From positions 1 through 15,931 of the forward strand of contig CAZSBS010000100.1 of NCBI GenBank assembly GCA_964605095.1: a DNA stretch of 15,931 nt. The letters run 5' to 3'. This DNA comes from JAUWQU01 sp964605095 (GTDB taxonomy: Bacteria; Planctomycetota; Phycisphaerae; SM23-33). A model generated the notes under the pieces. That model searched no databases. It saw nothing but the letters and a program-made list of their open reading frames with translations, and was not told the origin of the DNA. The position numbers and the translations under genes were made by a program. Of this stretch, positions 1-6,655 are shown piece by piece (the first letter of the stretch is position 1; every line of letters begins with the position of its first letter).

Positions 1-293
1 TGGCCTTAAGCGATAAACGCATTCTGTTTCTTCTTCCTGCAAGCCCTGACATCCTGCGACCACGTTTTTGGGATGAGAACCCCTCTTTGGTTGCGGCCGA
101 AGGCCGCGCCAAGTTCTCCGCGACCTCCCGCAGGGACCGTTGGTCTGCGTGAAATCCCCGCTTCTTCCTCTTCTTCTTCTGCTGCTGCTGCTGCTAATCC
201 TCCGAGCCTCCGCGTCTCTGCGGTTAATCGCTTCTTCTTCTCCGCCCGAATACGCGGTCTATTGCCAATCCGCGCGGGGTTGAATATCGTGAT
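1..293. other. Leader region upstream of eboF, no supported gene
   Basis: I find no convincing gene here. A short open frame runs from the window edge to about 150 and could be the end of an upstream gene, but its translation matches no family I recognise. The stretch holds a 6-bp GC hairpin (93-107) and a low-complexity CTT/CTG tract followed by a dispersed-repeat-like sequence (161-245). Near its right end TTGCCA (262-267) and TATCGT (285-290) lie 17 bp apart. They form a weak sigma-70-like promoter that would start transcription almost at the eboF start codon, so a nearly leaderless mRNA is possible. This is an inference from spacing only. Confidence 0.5.
161..245. repeat. CTT/CTG microsatellite with dispersed-repeat core
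   Basis: CTTCTT-type triplets occupy 161-180 and five GCT triplets occupy 181-195. Next comes a core at 208-228 reading CTCCGCGTCTCTGCGGTTAA on the plus strand, then more CTTCTT at 231-242. The core resembles the 'TTAACCGCAGAGACGC...' repeats seen in intergenic regions of many bacteria, including planctomycetes and cyanobacteria; that resemblance is from memory. The triplets are not part of a convincing gene. Copy number elsewhere in the genome cannot be judged from one window. Confidence 0.6.
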
Positions 294-1595
294 ATGTCAA
301 TGGATCGAAAGCTGCTTATCATCGACGTTGCCGCCCTGGGATGGGACCTCCTTCAGCATCATGACAGGTGCCGGCTGGAGGGCCTTTCCTTCGCCCCGAC
401 CGAGGCCGTGTTCCCGGCCGTAACATGCACCGCACAGGCCAGCTTCCGCACCGCCGCCCCGCCGGTAGACCATGGGATGGTCGCCAACGGGCTGTACTTA
501 CCCGAGCTTCGCAAAGCGATGTTCTGGGAACAGTCGTCCGCAATTGTCAGCGGGGAGCGGATATGGTCCGGCCTGCGGGCCCGTGGCGGGAAGGTCGCCA
601 TGCTCTTCTGGCAGCAGTCGATGGGCGAGCAGGTGGACATCGTAATGACGCCGGCGCCCATTCACAAGCATCACGGCGGGATGATCCAGGACTGCTACTG
701 CCGGCCTGCCCGGCTCTACAAGGACACGTGCGACGCGATCGGCTCGCCCTTCAAGCTGCGGCAGTATTGGGGGCCGCTGGCTTCGGCGAAAGTTGGCGAT
801 TGGATCGCCCGCGCGACGGCACAGGTCCTGACCAACGAGCCTCTGGCGCCGGAGGTGTGCATGACGTACCTGCCGACGCTCGACTACGACCTACAGCGCC
901 ACGGCCCGCACAGCCCAGCCGCCGCCAGGGCGCTGAACATCCTGGCCGGGCAGTTGCGAGTGATCCTCCAGGCCGCGGACAAGGGCGGATATGAGACGAT
1001 AATCTTCGGCGACTACGCAATCTCCCCCACCTCCGGCCCGGCTGTGCTGCCGAACCTCGCCCTTGCCCAGGCGGGCCTGCTGGCGACGCGAAACGTCCGC
1101 GGCATGTTATACCCGGACTTCCACACCAGCCGGGCGTTTGCGATGGTCGATCACGAGATCGCCCACGTTTACGCAGCCGACGCAGCCGCGACGGACGAGG
1201 CGAGGCGCGTGCTCGAGGCGACACCAGGCATAGCCGAGGTCCTCGACGCCGAAGCCCAAGCCGCACGCGGGCTCTACTGCCCCCGCAGCGGGCAACTCGT
1301 GGCGGTCGCGGCCGAGGGAACATGGCTCGCCTATCCGTGGTGGGCAGACCGCAGCAGCGCCCCGGACTACGCCACGCACGTGGACATCCACAGCAAGCCC
1401 GGCTTCGACCCGTGCGAACTGTTCTTCGGCTGGCCGCCGCTGGGCACCAGCCTGGACACATCGCGAATCCGGGGCAGTCACGGCCGAGTCGGGCCGGGCC
1501 GGGAGATCGCATGGGCGTCGACGATTGATTTTACGCCAAAGCCCGCCAGCCTGCTGGACCTGGCCGGCCAGGCCAAACGTATTCTTGAAGAGTAA
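294..1595 (+). CDS. eboF: EboF-like alkaline phosphatase/nucleotide pyrophosphatase-superfamily protein
   Basis: This 433-residue protein belongs to the alkaline-phosphatase/type I phosphodiesterase fold. Visible elements are Asp11 in IIDVAALGWD, the likely Thr nucleophile in PAVTCTAQAS (Thr44), the metal-binding run DYDLQRHGP (Asp199, His203), FGDYAIS (Asp240) and HVDIHSKPGFDP (His366). The family hydrolyses phosphate or pyrophosphate esters with two divalent metals. The usual Asp-His pair is Asp240-Tyr241 here, so one metal ligand seems altered. The gene is followed 17 bp later by eboD and then eboE. That order, more than the sequence alone, supports the EboF name. The substrate is unknown; in characterised ebo clusters the products help a precursor reach the periplasm. 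The start is ATG 294, with ATG 300 also possible. No signal peptide is seen. Confidence 0.8.
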   Translation: MSMDRKLLIIDVAALGWDLLQHHDRCRLEGLSFAPTEAVFPAVTCTAQASFRTAAPPVDHGMVANGLYLPELRKAMFWEQSSAIVSGERIWSGLRARGGKVAMLFWQQSMGEQVDIVMTPAPIHKHHGGMIQDCYCRPARLYKDTCDAIGSPFKLRQYWGPLASAKVGDWIARATAQVLTNEPLAPEVCMTYLPTLDYDLQRHGPHSPAAARALNILAGQLRVILQAADKGGYETIIFGDYAISPTSGPAVLPNLALAQAGLLATRNVRGMLYPDFHTSRAFAMVDHEIAHVYAADAAATDEARRVLEATPGIAEVLDAEAQAARGLYCPRSGQLVAVAAEGTWLAYPWWADRSSAPDYATHVDIHSKPGFDPCELFFGWPPLGTSLDTSRIRGSHGRVGPGREIAWASTIDFTPKPASLLDLAGQAKRILEE

Positions 1596-1612
1596 GCAAG
1601 CGAGTAAGAAGT

Positions 1613-2851
1613 ATGAACTCACCAGACAAATCAGCCGCTTCGGCAGCATCCCAGGACGTATACCTCCAGCGCATCGCCGTGCCATTCGAGTACCCTGTGT
1701 ACTTCACGCACAACCTGCTGGCCGCCGGCAACGAGCTGCTGGCCGAGACGCTCAATCTACTCGGCGAGCACCGCCGGCACCGGGCGATCGTGTACGTCGA
1801 CGGCGGCCTGGCCGAGGCCCAGCCCCAACTCATCGAGCAGGTCAAGGAGTACTTTCACAACCACCCACACCGCATGGAACTCGCGGGGCCGCCGGTGACG
1901 CTGCCCGGCGGCGAGCAAGCGAAGACCGGCTGGTCCGTCGTGCGCGACGTGATGTGGTCGGCTGGAAACTTGCACCTCGACCGCCAGAGCTTCGTCATCG
2001 CCTTCGGCGGCGGGGCCGTGCTGGACATGGTCGGCTTCGCCGCCTCCCTGGTCCACCGCGGCCTGCGCCTGGTGCGCGTTCCGTCGACGACCCTGGCACA
2101 GAACGACGCCGGAGTCGGCGTGAAAAACGGCATGGACGAGCACGGGCAGAAGAACTTCGTCGGCACGTTCGCCCCGCCGTTCGCGGTGATCAACGACTTC
2201 GAGTTGCTACGGACACTGAGCGACCGCGACTGGATCAGCGGCGTGGCCGAGGCGTTCAAGGTGGCTATAATCAAGGATGCGGTTTTCTTCGACGAACTGT
2301 GCGACATGGCGGGCAAGCTTCGCGCCCGCGACCAGCAGGCGATGGAGGTCTGCGTCCGCCGGACGGCGATCCTGCACCTCGAGCACATCCGCAATAACGG
2401 CGACCCGTTCGAGTTCGGCTCGGCCAGGCCGCTGGACTTCGGGCACTGGGCGGGCCACAAGCTCGAGACGCTCAGCGGCTACAGCCTCGGCCACGGCCAG
2501 TGCGTCGCCATCGGCATGGCGATGGACAGCTTCTATGCAATGCGACAGGGCCTGCTCAGCCAGGGCGAGTTCGAGCGGATCCTTGCGGGCCTGCGAGCCT
2601 GCGGGCTGCCGGTGTGGTCGGAACTGCTGGCCCGCCAAACGCCCGACGGCACGCTGGAGATCCTCGCGGGCCTCCAGGAGTTTCGCGAGCACCTCGGCGG
2701 CGCCCTGAACGTTACCCTGCCGGACGGAATCGGCAAGAAGGTCGAGGTCCACGAGATCAACCCGTTCCTTGTCCAGGAAGCCATCGAGCACCTCAGGGAA
2801 AAACCCGAATCTCGAAACTCGAAATCCGAAACAAATCCAACATTCAAATGA
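1613..2851 (+). CDS. eboD: EboD-like 3-dehydroquinate synthase homologue (sugar-phosphate cyclase family)
   Basis: This 412-residue protein has a dehydroquinate-synthase fold. The NAD-binding glycines are in AFGGGAVLDMVGF (130-142). Further conserved motifs are VPSTTLAQNDAGVGVKNG (156-173), GQKNFVGTFAPP (178-189) and GVAEAFKVAII. Likely Zn ligands are Glu213, His278 (DFGHWAGH) and His294 (SLGHGQ), with the 16-residue His-His spacing of AroB. Primary metabolism would give a gene called aroB, but the neighbours and the divergence from AroB point to EboD, a cyclase-like member of the ebo cluster. The reaction is unproven. The last 18 or so residues (about 395-412) are read from a foldback repeat (2801-2960), so the true C-terminus was probably nearer residue 394. 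The ribosome-binding site is weak (AAGAAG just before ATG 1613). Confidence 0.88.
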   Translation: MNSPDKSAASAASQDVYLQRIAVPFEYPVYFTHNLLAAGNELLAETLNLLGEHRRHRAIVYVDGGLAEAQPQLIEQVKEYFHNHPHRMELAGPPVTLPGGEQAKTGWSVVRDVMWSAGNLHLDRQSFVIAFGGGAVLDMVGFAASLVHRGLRLVRVPSTTLAQNDAGVGVKNGMDEHGQKNFVGTFAPPFAVINDFELLRTLSDRDWISGVAEAFKVAIIKDAVFFDELCDMAGKLRARDQQAMEVCVRRTAILHLEHIRNNGDPFEFGSARPLDFGHWAGHKLETLSGYSLGHGQCVAIGMAMDSFYAMRQGLLSQGEFERILAGLRACGLPVWSELLARQTPDGTLEILAGLQEFREHLGGALNVTLPDGIGKKVEVHEINPFLVQEAIEHLREKPESRNSKSETNPTFK

Positions 2852-2960
2852 ATAAATGATCCAAACCAGAGAAAGGAACTCTTCCGACGAGCGTTTCGGT
2901 CATTGGGGTTTTGAGATTCGTGCTTGTTTCGAATTTCGGGTTTCGAATTTCGGATTTATC
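2801..2960. repeat. Foldback (inverted) intergenic repeat overlapping the eboD 3' end
   Basis: The left arm (about 2801-2836, rich in CGAAA/CCGAA) and the right arm (about 2925-2960, rich in TTTCGAATTTCGG) are imperfect inverted copies. They match at roughly 30 of 35 positions when one is reverse-complemented. Within each arm a short CGAAAnnCGAAA unit is repeated. The whole stretch could fold into one long hairpin between eboD and eboE. It is far more AT-rich than the flanking genes. It resembles palindromic intergenic repeats common in planctomycete genomes (from memory). The eboD reading frame runs 50 bases into it before its stop codon. Confidence 0.8.
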
Positions 2961-3011
2961 GTTCACGGATAAACTGCGGGAATTTTGAGGACCACTAGAG
3001 GCAAGTCGCCG

Positions 3012-4220
3012 ATGAAACTGCCAAACCCATATCCAAAACACCTGACTTACTGCCTGAACGTCCACCCGGGCGAGACATGGGCGGAGAACTTCGCGGCCAT
3101 CCGCGACCACGCGATGCGGGTCCGCGATGCCGTGGCGCCGCGAGAGCCATTCGGGCTCGGCCTGAGGCTGGGATACCGCTCGGCCGAACAACTCGCCCAG
3201 CCTGCCGCCCTTGTCGAGCTGCGGCAATTCCTCGACGACCACGGGCTCTACGCCTTCACGATTAACGGCTTCCCCTATGGCCGGTTCCACGCCACGACCG
3301 TCAAGGAGGACGTCTACCGCCCGGACTGGCGCAGCCCGCAGCGCCGCGAGTACACGAACCTCCTGGTCAGCATCCTGGCCGGCCTGCTGCCCGAAGGCGT
3401 CACCGGCAGCGTGTCAACCGTGCCCTGCGCCTACAAGCCGTGGATATGCACGCCGATGGACATGCTCCAACTGGCGCGGATGCTTGGGGCGACCGCGGCG
3501 CACGCGCACCGGGTCCGCCAGGAAACAGGCAAGGATATCTGCATCGCGCTGGAGCCGGAGCCCGATTGCTTCCTGGAGACCACCGCCGAGGCGATCGAGT
3601 TTGTGACCGTCGCACTGCCGGAAGGCGTGCGGGCCGTGGCGCACGAGATCGGCCTGGCCGGCGACGACACCGCCGCGATCGTCGCACGCCAGATCGGCGT
3701 GTGCCTCGACACCGCCCACGCCGCCGTCGAGTTCGAAGACCCATGCGAGGCGCTGGCGAGCTTCTCGGCTGCCCAGGTGCGGGTGGGCAAGGTACAACTA
3801 TCGTCGGCCCTGCGATTGGCGGCAACGGAAGATGCGCTTGCGAGGCTGGAGGAGTTCGTCGACCCGGTCTACCTGCACCAGGTCAAGCTCCGCCGCCCGG
3901 ACGGGACCATCGAGTCCCACGCGGACCTGCCCGCGGCTATCGCGGGGGCACGCTCGGCCCGCGATGCCGAACTCTGCGAGCTTCGCGTACACTTCCACGT
4001 TCCGCTGTTCTTCACCAGCGACGGGCCCCTGGCGTCCACGAGCGACCTGCTCGGCGCGGACTTCTGGCGCCGCCTGGCAGGCGATCCCGGCATAGAACAC
4101 CTGGAGATTGAGACCTACACCTTCGACGTGCTCCCGCCGGCCCTGAGGTCCTCCGACGTCGTCGAGAGCATCCGACACGAATACGCCTGGACGCTCGCAC
4201 AATGGGCGACAACCGCGTAG
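3012..4220 (+). CDS. eboE: EboE-like metabolite traffic protein, TIM-barrel (xylose-isomerase-like) fold
   Basis: This 402-residue protein opens with LTYCLNVHPGETW (11-23), the N-terminal signature I associate with EboE. It continues with xylose-isomerase-like TIM-barrel segments: an acidic EPEPD (181-185), GVCLDTAHAAVEFED (229-243), HADLP (303-307), RVHFHVPLF (325-333) and LEIETYTFDVLP (364-375). Candidate metal ligands are Glu181, Asp233, His236, His327 and His329. EboE is needed with other ebo genes for export of the scytonemin monomer in cyanobacteria, but its chemistry is not established. The start was placed at ATG 3012, preceded by TAGAGG ten bases upstream; a TTG at 2985 would add nine unsupported residues. 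A 160-bp foldback repeat separates it from eboD, so co-transcription would have to cross a hairpin. Confidence 0.88.
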   Translation: MKLPNPYPKHLTYCLNVHPGETWAENFAAIRDHAMRVRDAVAPREPFGLGLRLGYRSAEQLAQPAALVELRQFLDDHGLYAFTINGFPYGRFHATTVKEDVYRPDWRSPQRREYTNLLVSILAGLLPEGVTGSVSTVPCAYKPWICTPMDMLQLARMLGATAAHAHRVRQETGKDICIALEPEPDCFLETTAEAIEFVTVALPEGVRAVAHEIGLAGDDTAAIVARQIGVCLDTAHAAVEFEDPCEALASFSAAQVRVGKVQLSSALRLAATEDALARLEEFVDPVYLHQVKLRRPDGTIESHADLPAAIAGARSARDAELCELRVHFHVPLFFTSDGPLASTSDLLGADFWRRLAGDPGIEHLEIETYTFDVLPPALRSSDVVESIRHEYAWTLAQWATTA

Positions 4221-4236
4221 CGGCCTGTCGAGGCCG
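4221..4236 (+). other. Small hairpin directly after the eboE stop
   Basis: CGGCCT (4221-4226) and AGGCCG (4231-4236) form a perfect 6-bp stem with a GTCG tetraloop, starting at the base after the TAG stop. No T-run follows, so it does not meet the usual pattern of an intrinsic terminator. It may protect the 3' end of the ebo transcript or be incidental. Confidence 0.35.
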
Positions 4237-4365
4237 GCATGGGCTATTGACGGTGGGCAGGTACGTCGGGGCATCGGAGTCTACTTGACGAATGCATACC
4301 GGTTGTGCGAGTCTATGCGCATGTGGATGTCCCGATCTTCCATTCTTGTCCCCAAAGGAGAATTC

Positions 4366-4725
4366 GTGAGATCACGCGCACGTATGCTCGGCCTGGCTGG
4401 GCTGCTGTCGCTGGCGGCGGGAACCTTGTTGTTGGGCGGTTGCGGCACTGTGGACAATGAAACGCTCGCCTTGCTTCCGCCGGACAAGGCGCTGCAATTG
4501 AAGACATGGAGCACGAATCACTCCATCGTCTTTGATCTGCGCATCCACAGCATGGACACTTGCCCGTTCCTGACGTATCTGCCGAATACCGCGCTGAGGG
4601 GGCAGGAGTGGGCGGAATTCTGCTGGAAGTTCTATGGCGCGAAGCACCGCGAACAGGACAACTGCACCTGCGACGCCGACATTGCCCGCCCGGAACCCGT
4701 CCCGAATGGAGAGCCGGGCAAATAG
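4366..4725 (+). CDS. Small predicted lipoprotein with four cysteines
   Basis: I do not recognise a family. Translation from GTG 4366 gives 119 residues: a charged start (MRSRARM), a hydrophobic stretch (8-23) and a lipobox LLLGGC. Cys26 would be lipidated after signal peptidase II cleavage. The mature part is about 94 residues and has four more cysteines (66, 86, 100, 102), the last two as CTC, and a proline-rich tail. Paired cysteines could form disulphides or bind a metal. GTG 4366 was chosen because AAAGGAG lies five bases upstream and the signal peptide begins there; the frame stays open to a TTG at 4285, which would put a long non-signal stretch before the hydrophobic segment. It is probably transcribed alone and sits in the periplasm or outer membrane. 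Confidence 0.75.
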   Translation: MRSRARMLGLAGLLSLAAGTLLLGGCGTVDNETLALLPPDKALQLKTWSTNHSIVFDLRIHSMDTCPFLTYLPNTALRGQEWAEFCWKFYGAKHREQDNCTCDADIARPEPVPNGEPGK

Positions 4726-4767
4726 GACCGGGCAAGTCCTGGTCGCCGGGACAAAGGACGCGGTCCT
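4724..4767 (+). other. Hairpin at the lipoprotein gene end
   Basis: AGGACCG (4724-4730) pairs perfectly with CGGTCCT (4761-4767), and the interior can pair further through GTCCT and AGGAC. The stem overlaps the TAG stop at 4723-4725. An A-run, not a T-run, follows at 4779-4787, so it is not a standard intrinsic terminator for the plus strand. It may still act as an mRNA 3' structure. Confidence 0.35.
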
Positions 4768-5209
4768 GACTGACAAGACAAAAAAAACCCCATGCCGCCT
4801 TCGACCTTAACTTGGAACTCGATCCCCGCCATGGCCGCTACTGGCCAAGAGTGCCCGGCGAGAAGATATGACGACTTGGATATGCGCCAAACGCCACAAG
4901 AAGCGGAGCCTTTGGAGTGCGGCGTCAAGCCCCGCAGGGGCACACACGCCGCTTTGGCTGGCCAGCTTCCTGTGTCTCCCGAACACGTACAGCATGCGGG
5001 CTGTAAGTGCCCGCTGTGTTTCCCGGCGTTCGTAAGTTTGTTCCGCTTGCCGAGCAAAAGCGGCGAGGCGCCCTGCTTCGCAGGACTTATCGCCGCACTC
5101 CAAAGGCTCCGCTTATTCGGTACACTCCAGACCTTCGGCAGCCCTGAGGACCTCGACTTCTTAGTACAATTCGCTGGACAATGCATGCTCCTGATGCAAT
5201 CCCGTAAGT
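4768..5209. other. Non-coding stretch carrying a foldback element
   Basis: No gene is supported here. Open frames exist on both strands, but their translations are low-information and run straight through the inverted-repeat element at 4901-5114, as repeat-derived false frames do. Just before vapB a short inverted repeat, TGCAT (5182-5186) and ATGCA (5194-5198), lies 12 bases upstream of the start codon. It is a weak candidate for an antitoxin operator. Confidence 0.5.
4901..5114. repeat. 214-bp foldback element with perfect 24-bp terminal inverted repeats
   Basis: The left end 4901-4924 (starting AAGCGGAGCCTTTGGAGTGC) is the exact reverse complement of 5091-5114. The similarity continues inward with gaps, for example ACGCCGCTTTGGCT near 4947 against the complement of AGCAAAAGCGGCGA near 5053. 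A central stem GCGGGC (4996-5001) and GCCCGC (5009-5014) lies almost at the midpoint. The whole element can fold into one long imperfect hairpin. It has no transposase frame and no obvious target-site duplication. It resembles GGAGTGCGGCG...CGCCGCACTCC repeats I recall from planctomycete and verrucomicrobial genomes. It could be a MITE-like non-autonomous element or a REP-type unit. Confidence 0.85.
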
Positions 5210-5407
5210 ATGAGAATCACACTGGACATCGACGATGAGAAGCTGTCCCGCGCGGCGGAGTTGACCGGCGTGCGCGAAAAAACCTCGTTGGTCAGAATGG
5301 GCCTCGAGGCGCTGATCGCCCGCCAAAGCGCCGCCCGACTGGCCGCGCTTGGCGGCACGGAGAAGGAACTGAAGCCCATCCGCCGCCGCAGAAGCATCCG
5401 GCGGTAA
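5210..5407 (+). CDS. vapB: VapB-type antitoxin (orphan)
   Basis: This 65-residue protein starts MRITLDIDDEKLSRAAELTG, the ribbon-helix-helix-type beginning of VapB antitoxins of the DUF2191 family. It ends in the family's typical ARLAALGG segment and a basic tail (RRRRS). VapB binds and inhibits the PIN-domain RNase VapC and represses its own operon. Here no vapC follows: only 99 bp separate the stop codon from the converging anmK-like gene, and neither strand there encodes a PIN domain. The downstream toxin normally overlaps or abuts vapB, so this looks like a surviving orphan. It lies 95 bp after the foldback element. No strong ribosome-binding site is visible. Confidence 0.82.
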   Translation: MRITLDIDDEKLSRAAELTGVREKTSLVRMGLEALIARQSAARLAALGGTEKELKPIRRRRSIRR

Positions 5408-5506
5408 ATAGGTTAATAGGTCGTTTTCCCATATTTCCCAGGTAACATGAAACGAGTATGCAAGTACGTTTGGTATCTGGTGACACCATACCATTTTCCA
5501 ATCTTC

Positions 5507-6655
5507 TCACGGCGCCCAGAGCGAGCCGAGGACGGCCGGCTCGGCGGCACCGGTGGCGCTGTGGCAGTGGGCGGGCAGTGCGTCGATTCTCGCAGCCGCC
5601 ATGACGGCGGCGGCGGTTGCGCCGTGGGCTCGCATGGCCAGGCCGTATCGCTCGCAGGCGTAGGTGCTGCACGGGCTGAGCAGAGTTCGGATTCTCCCGG
5701 CCAGGTGGATGTTCATTGCCCCGCCGCCGGTAAGGACCACCTCGTGGGGGCGTTCGGTCATGCCCAGAACGGCGGTGGCAACGGTGCGGGCGGTAAGCTC
5801 GGTAACGGTGGTCAGCAGCGTGGCGGCCTCGCAGCGGTGTTTGCCGGCCAGCATTTCCAGCCTCTGGGCGGCCGGGCCGGACCAGTCGTCGGAGGTGGTG
5901 CGTTTGGGCGGCGTGCGGTGGAAGTACTCGGCCGAGAGCAACTCGTTAAGCAGCGCCCCGTTTACGCTGCCTCGTGCGGCAATGGCGCCGTCGGTGTCGG
6001 TGTCGCGCTTGAAGAGTTGGTGTGCGAGGTAGTCGATGAGGATCGTTCCTGGCCCGGTGTCGTAGGCGACGACGTCGCACGCGGCGGCGGCAGAGCCGAT
6101 AAAGGTGATCGTGGCGATCCCGCCGAGGTGGACGACGACCCTGCTGAGGCGGTCGTCGCGGAACATCAGCCAGTCCGGCCAGGCCCACATGGGTCCGCCG
6201 ACCCCTCCCGCGGCGAGGTCCGTCTCCGCGAAGCCTGCCGCCACCGCCAGGCCCGTTCGGCGGCACAGAGTCGCCGGCGAGCCGAGTTCGCATATCGCGC
6301 CGCGCCCGGACGACGGGCTTGGCCTGGTGTAGCCGACGGCGTGCCCGATTAGCCCGATGCCCGCGACGTACTTGCCCGGCGTGGACGCCTCCTTCAGCAG
6401 GGCCTCGCACGCATCGGCCAGCAGGTCGCCCATGTCCCGGTCGAGGCGGGCTAAGTCCGCCGCCGGCATCGCCCATCCCGCCCCGGCCGATTGAACGCGG
6501 GCGTGCGGCAACTCGGGGCTGGGCCGGTGGACGCAGTGGGTCTGCCTGACCGTCATGTGCTCACCGGACCCGTCAATACGCACCAGGGCCGCGTCGATCC
6601 CGTCGCCAGCGCCGCCGCTGTAGAGTCCCACGAATGTCCGCTCGGCCTTTGCCAT
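5507..6655 (-). CDS. anmK: Divergent anhydro-N-acetylmuramic acid kinase (AnmK-like)
   Basis: AnmK phosphorylates 1,6-anhydro-MurNAc while opening the anhydro ring, producing MurNAc-6-phosphate for cell-wall recycling. This 382-residue protein has the family layout and length: an N-terminal glycine-rich loop (13-21), FAETD with the likely catalytic Asp146, LGGIATIT (177-184), YDTGPGTILID (198-208), LTGGGAMN (308-315) and an ATGAAEPAVLG ending close to that of E. coli AnmK. However, the usual SGTSxDG is SGGAGDG, and the usual HGQT segment reads GLIGHAVGY. The substrate may therefore differ, or activity may be reduced. ATG 6655 was chosen because MAKAERTFVG aligns with AnmK starts; ATG 6721 is an in-frame alternative adding 22 residues. 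It is transcribed away from the FAD oxidoreductase and converges on vapB. Confidence 0.82.
   Translation of the reverse strand: MAKAERTFVGLYSGGAGDGIDAALVRIDGSGEHMTVRQTHCVHRPSPELPHARVQSAGAGWAMPAADLARLDRDMGDLLADACEALLKEASTPGKYVAGIGLIGHAVGYTRPSPSSGRGAICELGSPATLCRRTGLAVAAGFAETDLAAGGVGGPMWAWPDWLMFRDDRLSRVVVHLGGIATITFIGSAAAACDVVAYDTGPGTILIDYLAHQLFKRDTDTDGAIAARGSVNGALLNELLSAEYFHRTPPKRTTSDDWSGPAAQRLEMLAGKHRCEAATLLTTVTELTARTVATAVLGMTERPHEVVLTGGGAMNIHLAGRIRTLLSPCSTYACERYGLAMRAHGATAAAVMAAARIDALPAHCHSATGAAEPAVLGSLWAP

Noticed and set aside
3..152. Open frame entering from the left edge, possible end of an upstream gene
   Set aside because: The 49 visible residues (ending RRDRWSA) match no family and no coding signal separates them from repeat-like DNA; too little to call.
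161..195. Short tandem repeats considered as a CRISPR array
   Set aside because: The units are triplets without spacers; no repeat-spacer pattern exists anywhere in the window.
73..423. Open frame on the plus strand before and across the eboF start
   Set aside because: Its translation is Pro/Ser/Ala-rich, reads through the CTT/CTG tract and overlaps the well-supported eboF in another frame.
1613..2851. Housekeeping 3-dehydroquinate synthase (aroB)
   Set aside because: Active-site motifs are present but the motif wording and the EboF/EboE neighbours fit EboD better; a tree would settle it.
4285..4316. TTGACG followed by a TCTATG-like box as a lipoprotein-gene promoter
   Set aside because: The spacing is about 20 or more bases and the -10 match is poor.
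4807..5103. 98-codon minus-strand frame beginning MECGDKSCEAG
   Set aside because: It is read from the inverted-repeat element; such repeat-derived peptides recur as false annotations.
4792..5238. 148-codon frame on the plus strand
   Set aside because: It runs through the foldback element and into vapB, has no ribosome-binding site, and its residues match no family.
5447..6352. Long Gly/Val/Ala-rich frame on the plus strand
   Set aside because: It is the antisense shadow of the anmK-like gene, which has clear family motifs on the minus strand.
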